A DNA stretch of 64,000 nucleotides from CAWUKT01 sp963923035. GTDB lineage: Bacteria; Bacteroidota; Bacteroidia; J057; JADKCL01. The notes under the pieces were generated by a model that was not told the DNA's origin, searched no databases, and saw only the letters and a list, made by a program, of their open reading frames with translations. A program made the position numbers and the translations under genes. Where the stretch lies: assembly GCA_963923035.1 (NCBI GenBank), contig CAWUKT010000020.1, positions 1 through 64,000 of the forward strand, in the 5' to 3' direction. Below, piece by piece: positions 1 through 9,219 of this stretch. Numbering within the stretch: the stretch's first letter is position 1; every line of letters starts with the position of its first letter.

Positions 1-190
1 CCCAACCACCGGGATCGGCCGGCACCGGACTGGCCGCCAATGCCGCCGCCGTCCGCCCCCGGAACATCCGCTCGGAATCATAGGTGGCTTTCCCCATTTG
101 CCCATCGACCAAGGCCCGCTCATCGGGCGCCAGGTCGGCATAGTCTTTCGTGGCCAGCAAATCTTCGAGGTGGGAATCAGAGGGTGTCAT
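1..190 (-). CDS. Probable anti-sigma factor, N-terminal part only
   Basis: The reading frame opens at an ATG (188-190) inside the end of the upstream ECF sigma gene and runs off the left edge, so only about 63 residues are visible (starting MTPSDSHLEDLLA). The 14-nt overlap with the sigma gene is the translational coupling expected of a sigma/anti-sigma pair. The visible part is acidic and then enters an Ala-rich stretch; no membrane segment or zinc-binding motif can be seen yet. The assignment rests on position, not on a recognised domain. It could instead be another small regulator cotranscribed with the sigma factor. Confidence 0.55.
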   Translation of the reverse strand, partial: MTPSDSHLEDLLATKDYADLAPDERALVDGQMGKATYDSERMFRGRTAAALAASPVPADPGGW

Positions 191-776
191 TGTCGGCTAA
201 AATTTCGGGTTTGAGATCGGCCAATTGCTGGGCCAAAAATCGGTGGGCGTAGTGCAAACGGGACTTGACGGTCCCCAATGGGCACTGCTGGATGGTGGCG
301 ATTTCCTGGAGGGAAAGGCCTTCCCGGTGGCGGAGGAGGAAGACGCTCCGGCGTTCGGGATCCAGGTGGCGGAGGGTCCGATCGATCCGGGTCCGGAACA
401 GGCCCTCGTCGATCCCAGCGAGGACGGATGCGGCGGGAAGGCTGCTTTCCGCTTGGCGCAGCTCTTCCCAGGCCTCCGATTGGACCGCCGTGTGGCGGTA
501 GTGGTTCTTGCACATGTTGTGGGCGAGGCTGTACAACCAGGTGAGGAAGGTCCGGCGGGGATCGTAGCGGTCGGCTTTCTCGGACAGTTTGACAAATAGG
601 TCCTGACAAAAATCGCGCGCCAACTCCGCATCCTGGCCGGTCATCCGGTAGAAATAAAAACGCATGCGCTCGTGGTAGCGGTGGTACAGCTCCCCCAACG
701 CCTTTTGACGGCCCTTTTGGAGGGCCGCCATCAGGGCTTCGTCGCTGAGGTCTCGGTATTTGGTACGGCGAAACAA
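177..776 (-). CDS. ECF-type RNA polymerase sigma factor
   Basis: 199 residues, normal for group 4 sigma factors. Sigma region 2 spans roughly residues 25-95 (LGELYHRYHERMRFYFYR, then DLFVKLSEKADRYDP and FLTWLYSLAHNMCKNHYR, the -10 recognition helices). Region 4 spans about 130-185 with the helix-turn-helix SLQEIATIQQCPLGTVKSRL. It directs RNA polymerase to a small regulon, probably for an envelope or stress signal. It starts 30 nt after the stop of an exported repeat protein and overlaps the next gene, a likely anti-sigma factor, by 14 nt. The family assignment is certain; the regulon cannot be told from here. Confidence 0.95.
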   Translation of the reverse strand: MFRRTKYRDLSDEALMAALQKGRQKALGELYHRYHERMRFYFYRMTGQDAELARDFCQDLFVKLSEKADRYDPRRTFLTWLYSLAHNMCKNHYRHTAVQSEAWEELRQAESSLPAASVLAGIDEGLFRTRIDRTLRHLDPERRSVFLLRHREGLSLQEIATIQQCPLGTVKSRLHYAHRFLAQQLADLKPEILADNDTL

Positions 777-806
777 GGCGTATTGAAGATTATCGGACTA
801 AATCAA

Positions 807-1973
807 TTACTTGAATCCTTTGAGAAATTGCTGGTAGAGTTCGGGATCGCCCACCATCTGGGAGACTTTCTTGCCAAATTCCAGCAGGTCGGCGGCTTTT
901 TGGGCCTCTCCGGCCACTTCGTAGTGGCGGCAGAGCGCCATCGCCGGGTACAGGTAGACGGTTACCGTATAGGGCAGCCCGGCCGGCGTATAGGCATATT
1001 CTTCGTTGTAGACCTCGAAATCGAGGTAATCCAGCTTCATGTTTCGGTACCAATTTCGCTCGAGGTAGGCGATGTAATTGACACGGTGGGGGCAGTACTC
1101 GAAGACGGTACCGACGAGGTACAGGTCCTCTTCCAGGTCGCTGTACAGCTCCTTGGGAGCCGTGATCGGCAGGTAAATCCTCCGTCCGGGGTTTTGTTCC
1201 CCCAGACGGCGAATGAATTTGGCCAGGTTGCTCCACTGACCCGGCCCGCGGCCCTGAAGGAGGTCGAAACCTTCCGCATCCATCTTCAGATCGTACTTGC
1301 GGAGGAGGTTGCGGGCAAATTCAGCATCGAGAATAAGGTAGCCGTTGAACGTGGCCACATCGGGGCGGATCCCCCGCGCCATTTGCAGCATCCACACCGG
1401 GTAAGAATCGTTGTCCCCACTCGTAAACAGGACGCCACCTTCTTCCACACAGGCCAGAAAATTATAGCCCACGTGCAGCAATTGGGGCGCCAGGGTCTGG
1501 GAATCGTACCACTTCTTGATGAAGCGTTCGGCCTTTTTCCATTCCCCATCCGCATAATACTGGGTGAACAAATCTTCGTAAATCTTGGGCCGGGTCGAGT
1601 CGATTTCGTAGGCCTTCAGCAAATGGACCATGTTTCCGTCCCCAAATCCATTGTGCCAGGCACTGATATAGTGGAATTCAAACGAATTCGGGATGGCTTT
1701 TCCCATTTCCTCCACGATCTCCCCCACCTTCTTTTTGTAGGTCGGGTCATTGAACACCGCTGGGAAATCGATGTAACGGGCCGCTTTGTAGAGGTTGTCC
1801 CAAGCCACAACGTTGGCGGGATCTTTTTCCACGACCTTCCGCCACAGCCGCTCCTGTTCGACGTAGAAATCATTGTCCTTTTCGACGACGGTGATGGGCA
1901 AGACGGTTTCCTGGGCCTGGGCAAAGGCGGGGAGCAGGAAGAAGAGTAAACAAATAAAAGTGAATGGTTTCAT
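807..1973 (-). CDS. Exported helical-repeat protein, function unknown
   Basis: 388 residues from the ATG at 1973, chosen because it begins a clean signal peptide (MKPFTFICLLFFLLPAFAQA); the frame is open further upstream but without signal-like sequence. The mature part is mostly helical and TPR-like. A central segment, GGVLFTSGDNDSYPVWMLQ followed by RGIRPDVATFN, resembles a conserved block in large Bacteroidota membrane proteins of the DUF2723 type, where it follows the glycosyltransferase domain. Here only that soluble part is present and there are no multi-pass membrane helices. It lies 77 nt after the MFS gene and 30 nt before the sigma factor, so cotranscription is likely. No catalytic function is evident. 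Confidence 0.75.
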   Translation of the reverse strand: MKPFTFICLLFFLLPAFAQAQETVLPITVVEKDNDFYVEQERLWRKVVEKDPANVVAWDNLYKAARYIDFPAVFNDPTYKKKVGEIVEEMGKAIPNSFEFHYISAWHNGFGDGNMVHLLKAYEIDSTRPKIYEDLFTQYYADGEWKKAERFIKKWYDSQTLAPQLLHVGYNFLACVEEGGVLFTSGDNDSYPVWMLQMARGIRPDVATFNGYLILDAEFARNLLRKYDLKMDAEGFDLLQGRGPGQWSNLAKFIRRLGEQNPGRRIYLPITAPKELYSDLEEDLYLVGTVFEYCPHRVNYIAYLERNWYRNMKLDYLDFEVYNEEYAYTPAGLPYTVTVYLYPAMALCRHYEVAGEAQKAADLLEFGKKVSQMVGDPELYQQFLKGFK

Positions 1974-2050
1974 AGTTTGAGCATTGCGTTTGAACCCCGG
2001 TACACGCCACGCCAGAAAAGGTTCACGGAAAAGGGAGGTTTTTCGAAAAA

Positions 2051-3235
2051 TTATCCCTGCCCCCGGTGACGCCCCAATGCCAAGGTCCCCAAAATCGGTC
2101 CTGCCGCCAATACAACGTACATCCAGGTCCCGTAGCCCTGCCCTTCCATCCATCCCAGCAATTGGATGCTCCCGATGGTGATCGCAAAGCCCAATGAATT
2201 CACAATGGTCAGGGCTGTCCCTTTGTGCTCAGGGGGCGCATTCCGCGCCACCAAGGTCGAAAACAGCGGCGAATCCATGATCACCGCCCCACCCCAAACC
2301 AAGAGGAACGCCAGAAACAGGGGCCAACTCCCACTCCCCATCGCCAATGGAGACAGCAAACAACAGATGCCCGACAGGCTCAATGCCGCCAAGGCCGGCC
2401 GCTTGGGACCGATCCGCACCGACAAGAGCCCCCCTACCACGCAGGTCAGACTCCCGATGGCGATTACGGCAAAGGAAATCTCCGAAATACCCAACGAGAT
2501 CCCGGGATTCAGTTGTTGGAAAGTCACCAACATCACGGGCACAAAGGCCCAGAAGGCGTACAGCTCCCACATGTGGCCGAAATACCCAAACGCCGCCGCC
2601 CGAAAGGCCGGCGAACGAAAGACCTTGAACAATGCCGTCAAATCTGGGCGTTGCCCGGGGCGGCGAAAGGGACCATTCGGCACCAAAATCAGCATCAAGA
2701 TGCCGCCCAATCCCGCAATGCCGGAGGTCAACCCGATGACCACCCGCCACGGCCAATCGCCTCCGATGCTCTTCAGCAGATGCGGAAATGCCGTTCCCAG
2801 CACCAACGCACCGACCAGAAAGCCCAGTGATTTCCCCAGCCCCTTCTCATAATAATCCGCCGCGATTTTCATTCCCACCGGATAAATCCCCGCCAGGCAA
2901 AAGCCAGTCAGAAAGCGCACTGCCACCAGGCTCCCCAGGGAACTGTCCGGGTAGAGTGCCCCCAGGTTGAAGGCCCCGCCCAAAATCGCGCAGACAAAAA
3001 ACACCCGCGACGGCGGGAAGCGGTCGGCAATCGTCAGAAACGCAAAGACGAGCGTCCCCACAATGAAGCCCAATTGCACCGACGAGGTCAGCACGCCCAA
3101 GGCCCCATCCGCCAAGCCAAAGGTGGCCACCAAATCGTTCATGACGGCATTGCCCGCGAACCAGAGAGAGGTACAGCAGAATTGGGCGAATACGATGGTG
3201 GGGAGAATCCAGGGCTTAACGGAAGCAGTCGTCAT
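2051..3235 (-). CDS. MFS transporter, CynX/NimT-like
   Basis: 394 residues from the ATG at 3235 (MTTASVKPWILPTIVFAQF); the upstream extension of the frame is polar and overlaps the intergenic gap. About twelve hydrophobic helices alternate with short loops, and the first cytoplasmic loop carries the MFS-type motif ADRFPPSRV. Family: major facilitator superfamily, inner membrane, proton-coupled or exchange transport of a small solute. The conserved N-terminal CTSLWFAGNAVM resembles permeases annotated as CynX/NimT-like. It sits 26 nt after the methyltransferase of the polysaccharide module, but nothing ties its substrate to that pathway. Confidence 0.88.
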   Translation of the reverse strand: MTTASVKPWILPTIVFAQFCCTSLWFAGNAVMNDLVATFGLADGALGVLTSSVQLGFIVGTLVFAFLTIADRFPPSRVFFVCAILGGAFNLGALYPDSSLGSLVAVRFLTGFCLAGIYPVGMKIAADYYEKGLGKSLGFLVGALVLGTAFPHLLKSIGGDWPWRVVIGLTSGIAGLGGILMLILVPNGPFRRPGQRPDLTALFKVFRSPAFRAAAFGYFGHMWELYAFWAFVPVMLVTFQQLNPGISLGISEISFAVIAIGSLTCVVGGLLSVRIGPKRPALAALSLSGICCLLSPLAMGSGSWPLFLAFLLVWGGAVIMDSPLFSTLVARNAPPEHKGTALTIVNSLGFAITIGSIQLLGWMEGQGYGTWMYVVLAAGPILGTLALGRHRGQG

Positions 3236-3261
3236 GGATTCAAAATAGGAAAATGGGGCGT

Positions 3262-4056
3262 CTATCCGAGGGGTTTTTGGAGGGCTAGGAGAAAATGATC
3301 GGACCATGCCGCCCGGCGCGACAAATCCTGGGAATGCGTTTCCAATTCAGCGAGGGTGTTCAGGAAGCGGGGACGGCGGGCAAAAAAGGGATCGAGGTAG
3401 GAAGGGGGCAGGAAAAAGCCCACCGGCAATTGCCGGTGCAATTCCCATCCGGGCCCCATCAGGTCCCGGACTTCTTCCGGCCCGTAGTACCACGTGGCCT
3501 GGAACTGGCCCTTGCCCAGGGGCACTTGGAGCGGGCGCCGCCCCAAGCGGCGCAATCCCTGCCACGGACGGCCTTTGGCCGTATAGTACAGCGCTTCCCA
3601 CGGACAAAAATGGGACATGATCACCCCCACCCAGAAGCCGCCGGGATTCAGTTGGGCGAAGCAATCCCGGCCCCAGACGCGGAAATCTTCCGCTGGGATG
3701 CAGTTGAGGCCGCCAAAATTGGAGAAAATGAGGTCAAAGGGGCCCTCGGCATCGGGGACGACCTTGCGGAGGTCCCCCACGGCCCATTGGACGGGGGATT
3801 CCGCGTCTACGGCTTGCGCCGTGGCGATCATGCCGGAGGAGAGGTCCGTGGCCAGGACCTCAGCGCCCTGTGCGGCCAACCACCGGGCGTCGGCACCGGT
3901 GCCGCAATTGAGTTCGAGGACCCGGGGGGCCTCTTCAAGGGTTAGGATTTCGGCCAGGTAGGCCCGCACCAGCGCCCGCTGGGCCTTGCCGACGGCCGTG
4001 TCGGTGAATTGCGCATCGTAGTCTTCGGCGACGGGATTGAAGGCAGCGGCTTCCAT
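3262..4056 (-). CDS. SAM-dependent class I methyltransferase
   Basis: 264 residues. The start is fixed by a TGATG junction: the radical SAM stop and this ATG share one base at 4056. Motif I is VLELNCGTGADARWLA (about residues 49-64), followed by the acidic motif II residue in VLATDLS and the motif III-like FDLIFSNFGGLNC. Class I methyltransferases transfer the SAM methyl group to a small molecule or sugar; the substrate is not predictable from these motifs. The tight coupling to a B12-radical SAM protein and the O-antigen ligase suggests a surface-glycan or lipid modification, as inference. Confidence 0.92.
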   Translation of the reverse strand: MEAAAFNPVAEDYDAQFTDTAVGKAQRALVRAYLAEILTLEEAPRVLELNCGTGADARWLAAQGAEVLATDLSSGMIATAQAVDAESPVQWAVGDLRKVVPDAEGPFDLIFSNFGGLNCIPAEDFRVWGRDCFAQLNPGGFWVGVIMSHFCPWEALYYTAKGRPWQGLRRLGRRPLQVPLGKGQFQATWYYGPEEVRDLMGPGWELHRQLPVGFFLPPSYLDPFFARRPRFLNTLAELETHSQDLSRRAAWSDHFLLALQKPLG

Positions 4057-5498
4057 CAGAGGCGCGCCAGACGTTGGGATTCGATGAAGGAAGTGGGGAG
4101 GTAATAGGCCAAGCTGGCGGCCCGGCGGAGATCGCCGGGACGGGGCGAGAACTTCAGCATATTGCCCCATGCCTCGTAGGCCTGCAATTTCCGGAAGTAC
4201 TTGTGGACGTAGCGGTGGAGCCGCTTGTAGAATTCGGGAGAGTGGTTGTTCCGGAACATCAGCGCCAATTCATCCGAGTCCGTCCAGTTCGTTTTTTCTC
4301 CCAAATCCGCCTGCACCTTCTCGTAAAACTTGGTCCCAGGCAAAGGATAGGAAACGCTCACCCCGATGTCATCGGGTAGGGTCCGCGCCAGCATATCGAA
4401 GGTCGCGTCAATGTCCTCGCGGGTCTCCCCGAGGTAACCGAATTGGAGGAAAAAGGCGGTTCGGACGCCGTGTTTCTTCAACTTGCGCCGACTCTCTGCA
4501 ATCTGTTCCACTGTAATGCCCTTGTCCATTGCGTCCAGGATTTTTTGGGAGCCACTTTCCGCCCCCAGCCAAACCTCTTCGCATCCCGCCCGCGACAGGG
4601 CCTCGATGGTATCGTCCTTCAAGAGCAAGTCGGCCCGGGATTGAATTTTGAAGCGCACTTTCAAACCGCGCTTCTCGATTTCATCCGCGAACTCCTGCAC
4701 CCAACCCGGCTTCAGGCCAAAAATATCGTCGCAGAACCAGACATGTTCCGCGCCAAATTCCCGGACCAAATAGGCCAATTCATCGGCCTTCCCGGCTGGA
4801 CTGTGCGAGTTGTAGCGGTTCCCATAAATCGGCTTCGCACACCAATTGCATTTGTAGGGGCAGCCACGGGTCGTGGCCATGTTGATGGAGAAATACCCGT
4901 GCTGGGACCAGCTTTGCTGGTAGGGCGCAATATTGATTAAGTCCCAGGCTGGAGCCGGCAGGCTGTCCAAATCCCGGATCACCGGGCGCTTGAGCGTCTT
5001 GACAGCTTCCTCCTGACCATTCTGGTAGGCGATGCCTTTGACATTTTCCCAGTCCTCTTCTCCCCGTTCGAATTTCCCCACCAATTCCTGCAAGCCCATT
5101 TCTCCCTCTCCCAAAATCACCATCTCGGCGCCGTGGGCGAGGTATTTTTCGTAGTGGTCGGTGGAATCGGAGGAACAAACGACGACCCGACAGCCCCGGT
5201 CGCGGGCCATTTGGCACATCTCCCAGGCCGCGTGCCGCATGTTCGTGAGGCACATCTTGGTGAGGTAATTGAAGCCGTCGTCGTAGACCACCAGCACATC
5301 CGGCTCGAATTCGTCCAGGTGCGGCAGGACTTCCTCGGCCCTCTGCGAAAACATCGTGTCGAACAAGCGGACTTCGTGGCCCAGTTCGCGCATGAGCGCG
5401 GCGGCGTAGATGGTCCCCAGGGGCGGGTACGGCATCTGCAAGTCCCACTGCTTGGGGTCAAATCGGAGAAAATAACTGTGCGTAAACAGGATTTTCAT
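4056..5498 (-). CDS. B12-binding-domain radical SAM protein
   Basis: 480 residues. The N-terminal half (about 1-150) has the layout of a cobalamin-binding Rossmann domain (PPLGTIYAAALMRELGHEV then LDEFEPDVLVVYD and AEMVILGEGE). The radical SAM core begins near residue 205 with the 4Fe-4S cluster motif CPYKCNWC (Cys213, Cys217, Cys220), then VWFCDDIFG and the SAM-binding AGCEEVWLGAESGS. A C-terminal helical tail follows. Relatives (BchE, HpnP and related enzymes) carry out methylations or rearrangements on lipids, tetrapyrroles or sugars. It overlaps the upstream nucleotidyltransferase by an ATGA junction and the methyltransferase by one base, so all three are probably made together. The substrate is unknown. 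Confidence 0.93.
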   Translation of the reverse strand: MKILFTHSYFLRFDPKQWDLQMPYPPLGTIYAAALMRELGHEVRLFDTMFSQRAEEVLPHLDEFEPDVLVVYDDGFNYLTKMCLTNMRHAAWEMCQMARDRGCRVVVCSSDSTDHYEKYLAHGAEMVILGEGEMGLQELVGKFERGEEDWENVKGIAYQNGQEEAVKTLKRPVIRDLDSLPAPAWDLINIAPYQQSWSQHGYFSINMATTRGCPYKCNWCAKPIYGNRYNSHSPAGKADELAYLVREFGAEHVWFCDDIFGLKPGWVQEFADEIEKRGLKVRFKIQSRADLLLKDDTIEALSRAGCEEVWLGAESGSQKILDAMDKGITVEQIAESRRKLKKHGVRTAFFLQFGYLGETREDIDATFDMLARTLPDDIGVSVSYPLPGTKFYEKVQADLGEKTNWTDSDELALMFRNNHSPEFYKRLHRYVHKYFRKLQAYEAWGNMLKFSPRPGDLRRAASLAYYLPTSFIESQRLARL

Positions 5499-6427
5499 AG
5501 GGTCACACCGTGTTGAGACTCAAAATTTTGGATGCGCTCTTCGAGGGCGTCCAGCACCCGCCGCTGAAACTGCTGCGGGTGGTGTTTGGAGACATATTTG
5601 CGACTTCGCAGGGCGATTTCAAAGGTTTCGGTATCGAAATCGGGGAATTTGTTTTGCCAGCGACGTAGGGTGCGCTTCATGCACCAGGTATCGAAGGCGG
5701 TGCCGAGTCGGCCGCCCAGCAGGGCTTCCAACCAGCGGCGGGTGCGCGCCTCATTGGGCCCGTCGCAATGGCGGGCGTTTTGGAGGCCGAAATTGGCGTA
5801 AATGGCGTCGGCCCAGGGATTGGCCGCCCGGAATTCCTCGTAGAGGGAATAGTTGTAGGTGGGGAGCAAAAACACCGTCTCCGTGGCGGTGAAGATGTTT
5901 TGGTCCTCGATTTCCAGGTGGGCCTCGTCGATGAAATAGTTCACACAGAAGTCCTCGTGGGAATTTGCGAGGAATATCTTCTTGTACATGATCAGCATCG
6001 TCCGGGCGACCCACAGGCGTCCCGGCTTGGTGATGATGAAGTAATCAATGTCTGAATCCGCCTCCATATAGCCCTTGGAGAGGGAACCGGACAGCATCAC
6101 CGCGCGGACAAAGGGGAATTTGCCGATGAATTGGGAGACTTTCCGGGCCTTTCCCATCCGAACATCGGCGAGGGCATTTCCCTTTTCCCGCCGCTCAATT
6201 CGCCCATTTTCTTCCCCCACATAGTAATAGCTTCCCTGTCGGTGCACCATTTTTCGGTCCACCAATTCATCCAAATGGACCTGGGATACGCTGCGGGAAT
6301 TGGCGTAGCGGAGGAGTTCGCCGCCTTGGAGGGGGTACTTGAAGATGTCGAAATACAGCAATGATCGGACAAGCGCTTTGGCTTCCGTAGTGAGCAGAGT
6401 CTTGGCAGTCGAGTCGTGGGGGTTCAA
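5495..6427 (-). CDS. Nucleotidyltransferase-domain protein, TTG start
   Basis: 310 residues if translation starts at the TTG (6425-6427) that overlaps the ligase stop as TTGA. No ATG lies at a sensible position; the frame is open further upstream, but there it only reads out of frame through the ligase gene. The pol-beta-type signature GSLSKGYMEADSDIDYFII (G-S...D-S-D) gives the two metal-binding aspartates near residues 125-127. A helical segment precedes it, with a winged-helix-like look (YFDIFKYPLQGGELLRYA). Such proteins transfer nucleotidyl groups to proteins, RNA or small molecules. Lying between an O-antigen ligase and a radical SAM gene, it may act in polysaccharide assembly, but its acceptor is unknown. 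Confidence 0.82.
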   Translation of the reverse strand: MNPHDSTAKTLLTTEAKALVRSLLYFDIFKYPLQGGELLRYANSRSVSQVHLDELVDRKMVHRQGSYYYVGEENGRIERREKGNALADVRMGKARKVSQFIGKFPFVRAVMLSGSLSKGYMEADSDIDYFIITKPGRLWVARTMLIMYKKIFLANSHEDFCVNYFIDEAHLEIEDQNIFTATETVFLLPTYNYSLYEEFRAANPWADAIYANFGLQNARHCDGPNEARTRRWLEALLGGRLGTAFDTWCMKRTLRRWQNKFPDFDTETFEIALRSRKYVSKHHPQQFQRRVLDALEERIQNFESQHGVTL

Positions 6428-7872
6428 AATATTCGTCTCAGTGTAGAAGGTACAAATTTTACATCCAATATCAACAACATGGCCAGCATGGCCCAGAAGA
6501 GGGATGCTGCCTCGTCGAGGTCGAGAAAGGAGTTGACAAAGCCGTGAACAAAATAGGTGAGCAATCCCAGCAAAATCGCCCGCCCCAATTGGCGGGCACG
6601 TGGGTCGATGGCATGGTAAGCAATTCTGAGGCCGGTTCGTAAAGCAAGGAGTAAGAGCAAGAGCCAGATGATTAGTCCGGGGGTTCCCTGCTCTGAGAGC
6701 AGGGTCAGGTATTCCGAGTGGGCGTCCCCGCGGTCGCCCTCTTTCGTGCTGATGCGGGTCATTTCCGCTTTGATCTGGTAATCCGGATAAAAGGTCTCGT
6801 AGGTCCCCGGTCCAAAGCCCATGACCGGCTTGTCCTTCCACATCCGCACCGCACAGGACCAGCGGTTGACCCGCTCCTGGTTCGATTCATCCGAATTCAC
6901 ATTGGTCACCGACCGCGCCGTTTCCGCCAGGTCTTGCCCCGAGACACTTTCATTCTGCTGCATCGATTCCACAATGTCCGACTGAAAATACAGCCCGACG
7001 CCCACCATCAGCCCCAACAGCAACAGGACCTGCCCAAAGGAGATTTTCCACCGCATCAACAACGCAAATCCGCCCATCAGGACCACACTCATCCATGCCG
7101 CCCGGGAGAAGGAGAAAAACAGTCCCAGCACCACCGCAACCAATACGGCCGCGACCAATCCCCGGGGCCAGCGTCCCCGGACACCCGCCACCTTGTTCCG
7201 CGCCAGCAACAGTACCACCGGCAACAACAAGGCCAAACAGGCGCCGAAAATGGTATGGTCATCGAAGAAGGGTTCGGCCATCTCCGGGGAAAAGCGCCGG
7301 GCGAGACCCAACCCACTCAGTTTGATGAGGCTGTAGAGGATGATGGGGAAAAAACCGAGGAGATAGGCCCGGAAAAACCGCAATCCTCCTCTGGGATGTC
7401 GAAAAATGTGAATCCCCAGGAAGAAGAAGACCACCAGAAACAGGCTCCGGGCGAGGAAGAATTTGAGGGAGACCAAGGTGGCATCACTTGCCAGAAACGT
7501 CACAAAGGCCCAGAGGTGCTGGATGCCGACGATCCAAAGCAGGGGATGGCCGACGATGCGGCGATCGCCCAGTCCTTCCCGGATCAGGAACAACAGGCCA
7601 CCACACCCCGCGAGTAAAATGAACGGCTCCGAGGGCACACTGATGCCCAATCCTTCCCCCACATCCTTGAGACCCAGGGACATGGGAATGACAAAGACCA
7701 TGAAGAAATAGAAGTCGCGGAACCGCACGCTCCACCAGTAGAGGGGCAGCGCGACCAGGGGCGTCACGGCCCAAATCGCCGCGGTGGTATAGCGCAGGTG
7801 CCACAAATGCCAGGCCATCCCCAGAAAGAAGGGGATCGCCAGTGCAAACGGGACCAAGCGCCGAAGGGTCAT
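6424..7872 (-). CDS. O-antigen ligase / Wzy-type polymerase
   Basis: 482 residues with roughly ten to twelve transmembrane helices and one large periplasmic loop before the last helices. That loop carries the Wzy_C-type signature: VMGFGPGTYETFYP followed by DAHSEYLTLLSEQGTPGLI. Members of this family polymerise or ligate lipid-linked glycans on the periplasmic face of the inner membrane. It starts 10 nt after the Wzz-like gene, matching the usual pairing of a polymerase with its chain-length regulator. Ligase and polymerase functions cannot be told apart by sequence alone. Confidence 0.9.
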   Translation of the reverse strand: MTLRRLVPFALAIPFFLGMAWHLWHLRYTTAAIWAVTPLVALPLYWWSVRFRDFYFFMVFVIPMSLGLKDVGEGLGISVPSEPFILLAGCGGLLFLIREGLGDRRIVGHPLLWIVGIQHLWAFVTFLASDATLVSLKFFLARSLFLVVFFFLGIHIFRHPRGGLRFFRAYLLGFFPIILYSLIKLSGLGLARRFSPEMAEPFFDDHTIFGACLALLLPVVLLLARNKVAGVRGRWPRGLVAAVLVAVVLGLFFSFSRAAWMSVVLMGGFALLMRWKISFGQVLLLLGLMVGVGLYFQSDIVESMQQNESVSGQDLAETARSVTNVNSDESNQERVNRWSCAVRMWKDKPVMGFGPGTYETFYPDYQIKAEMTRISTKEGDRGDAHSEYLTLLSEQGTPGLIIWLLLLLLALRTGLRIAYHAIDPRARQLGRAILLGLLTYFVHGFVNSFLDLDEAASLFWAMLAMLLILDVKFVPSTLRRIF

Positions 7873-7882
7873 GGGAAACAGG

Positions 7883-9154
7883 TTACAAGCGGGTCCGGAA
7901 GCTCACGGCGACAGCCGTGAATATGAGGGCGCCCAGGGCCGCGAGGACCACAGTCAAAAACGTGTTGGGGTAGATCGGTCGGTAGGACGGCCGGGCATAA
8001 CTCGCGATGAAGGCGATGGGGACCGGGTCCAGGAAGTTGGCAAGGGCATTTTGGTATTGGCGGCGGAGCTCGCGGACCTGGATCAGGTCCCAGTCGTATT
8101 CCGCCTGCAGGGATTGCAGGTTGCGGGAGAGCACGGAAGGCTCGTAGCTCTTCCGGATTGAATTCAGGGCCGTGCGGTCGTCGTCGAGGATCTTTTTGCG
8201 GGCGGTCAGCTCGTCCGACAGGGCGAGGTAGCGGTTGTTGATGGCCGAGAGCTCGGCCAATTGGGATTCGAAAAAGCGGACCCGCTTTTCCGCGCCGACC
8301 AAGCGGGCGCGGGTGGCGATGAGGACCGAGTCCTCCTTGGGCCGGGATTCCTTCAGAATCTCGTACACGCCGGTCTCCTGGAGGTGGACCGTCCGCGCCT
8401 CCGCCAATTCTTCGTTCAACACATTGACCTGTTCCCCAAAATCGAAGATTTGGTACTCCTGACGCAATTGATCCAGTTCATTCCGAATGTCTTTGATCCG
8501 CTGTTCTTCCCGCTCTATTTCCCCGACCAGGACCTCCTCCGCCCCGTCCACATTGCTCTCCTGAAGAATTCGGATGCTGTCATTGATGGCCCCTACCCTT
8601 CCCAATCGTTGCTCATAATCCCGTTCCACCGCCTCCAAAGCCACCCGGGCATTCGTTTTCAGGATTTCCGCATTGACCACATTCACCAACTCTGCCACCC
8701 GGTTCGCAACGGCAGCAGCCATCTCCGGCTCCGTATCCTGAACCGATATCACTACGGAGGAATAGCGGGTCTTGTGAAATTGAATGCGTTCGCGGGCCAG
8801 GGAAAAGAACTGGTCCCACCCCATTTTTTCATCCAAATCCACTCCATAATGCGCGGCCAACCCAAACTCCTGTTCCACCGAGTCCAGGATCAACTCTGAA
8901 CTCAGCAATTGGACCAGGCGCTCAGAATGAACTTCATAGCCGTAGGAAAACTCCTCCAGTTGCTTGTTCCGGGAGGTAGAATTGGAGGGCAGGAGGGTAA
9001 CGTGGGACTCGTAGAGCGGGGTCATGAACAAAGTCAGGACGTAGGCCAATACAGCCATTCCCAGGGTCACCCCCAAGAGTAGATACTTATGCTTCCAGAG
9101 GACAAGGATACTTGGTAGCAGGTCCAGACGTTCATCTGGCGACGTTTTTTCCAT
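7883..9154 (-). CDS. Wzz/GumC-type chain-length determinant
   Basis: 423 residues with the classic architecture: cytoplasmic N-terminus, a transmembrane helix near residues 28-48 (YLLLGVTLGMAVLAYVLTLF), a long periplasmic region rich in coiled coil (for example EIEREEQRIKDIRNELDQL), and a second helix close to the C-terminus preceded by a Pro-rich stretch (RPSYRPIYPNT). There is no fused tyrosine kinase domain and no Walker motif. It regulates the length of the polysaccharide made by the next gene. It is the first gene of a run of closely spaced minus-strand genes and follows a strong terminator, so its promoter should lie in the 9155-9219 gap. Confidence 0.9.
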   Translation of the reverse strand: MEKTSPDERLDLLPSILVLWKHKYLLLGVTLGMAVLAYVLTLFMTPLYESHVTLLPSNSTSRNKQLEEFSYGYEVHSERLVQLLSSELILDSVEQEFGLAAHYGVDLDEKMGWDQFFSLARERIQFHKTRYSSVVISVQDTEPEMAAAVANRVAELVNVVNAEILKTNARVALEAVERDYEQRLGRVGAINDSIRILQESNVDGAEEVLVGEIEREEQRIKDIRNELDQLRQEYQIFDFGEQVNVLNEELAEARTVHLQETGVYEILKESRPKEDSVLIATRARLVGAEKRVRFFESQLAELSAINNRYLALSDELTARKKILDDDRTALNSIRKSYEPSVLSRNLQSLQAEYDWDLIQVRELRRQYQNALANFLDPVPIAFIASYARPSYRPIYPNTFLTVVLAALGALIFTAVAVSFRTRL

Positions 9155-9219
9155 GCAGGTCTTAAATAAGCGACGGTTTCGGTACTGCGATAATATTACG
9201 AAGTTTCCACAAATGAAAA

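Noticed and set aside
672..1949. 425-codon plus-strand open frame
   Set aside because: It is antisense to the exported helical-repeat protein and part of the sigma gene, which have clear domains; GC-rich coding often leaves the complement open.
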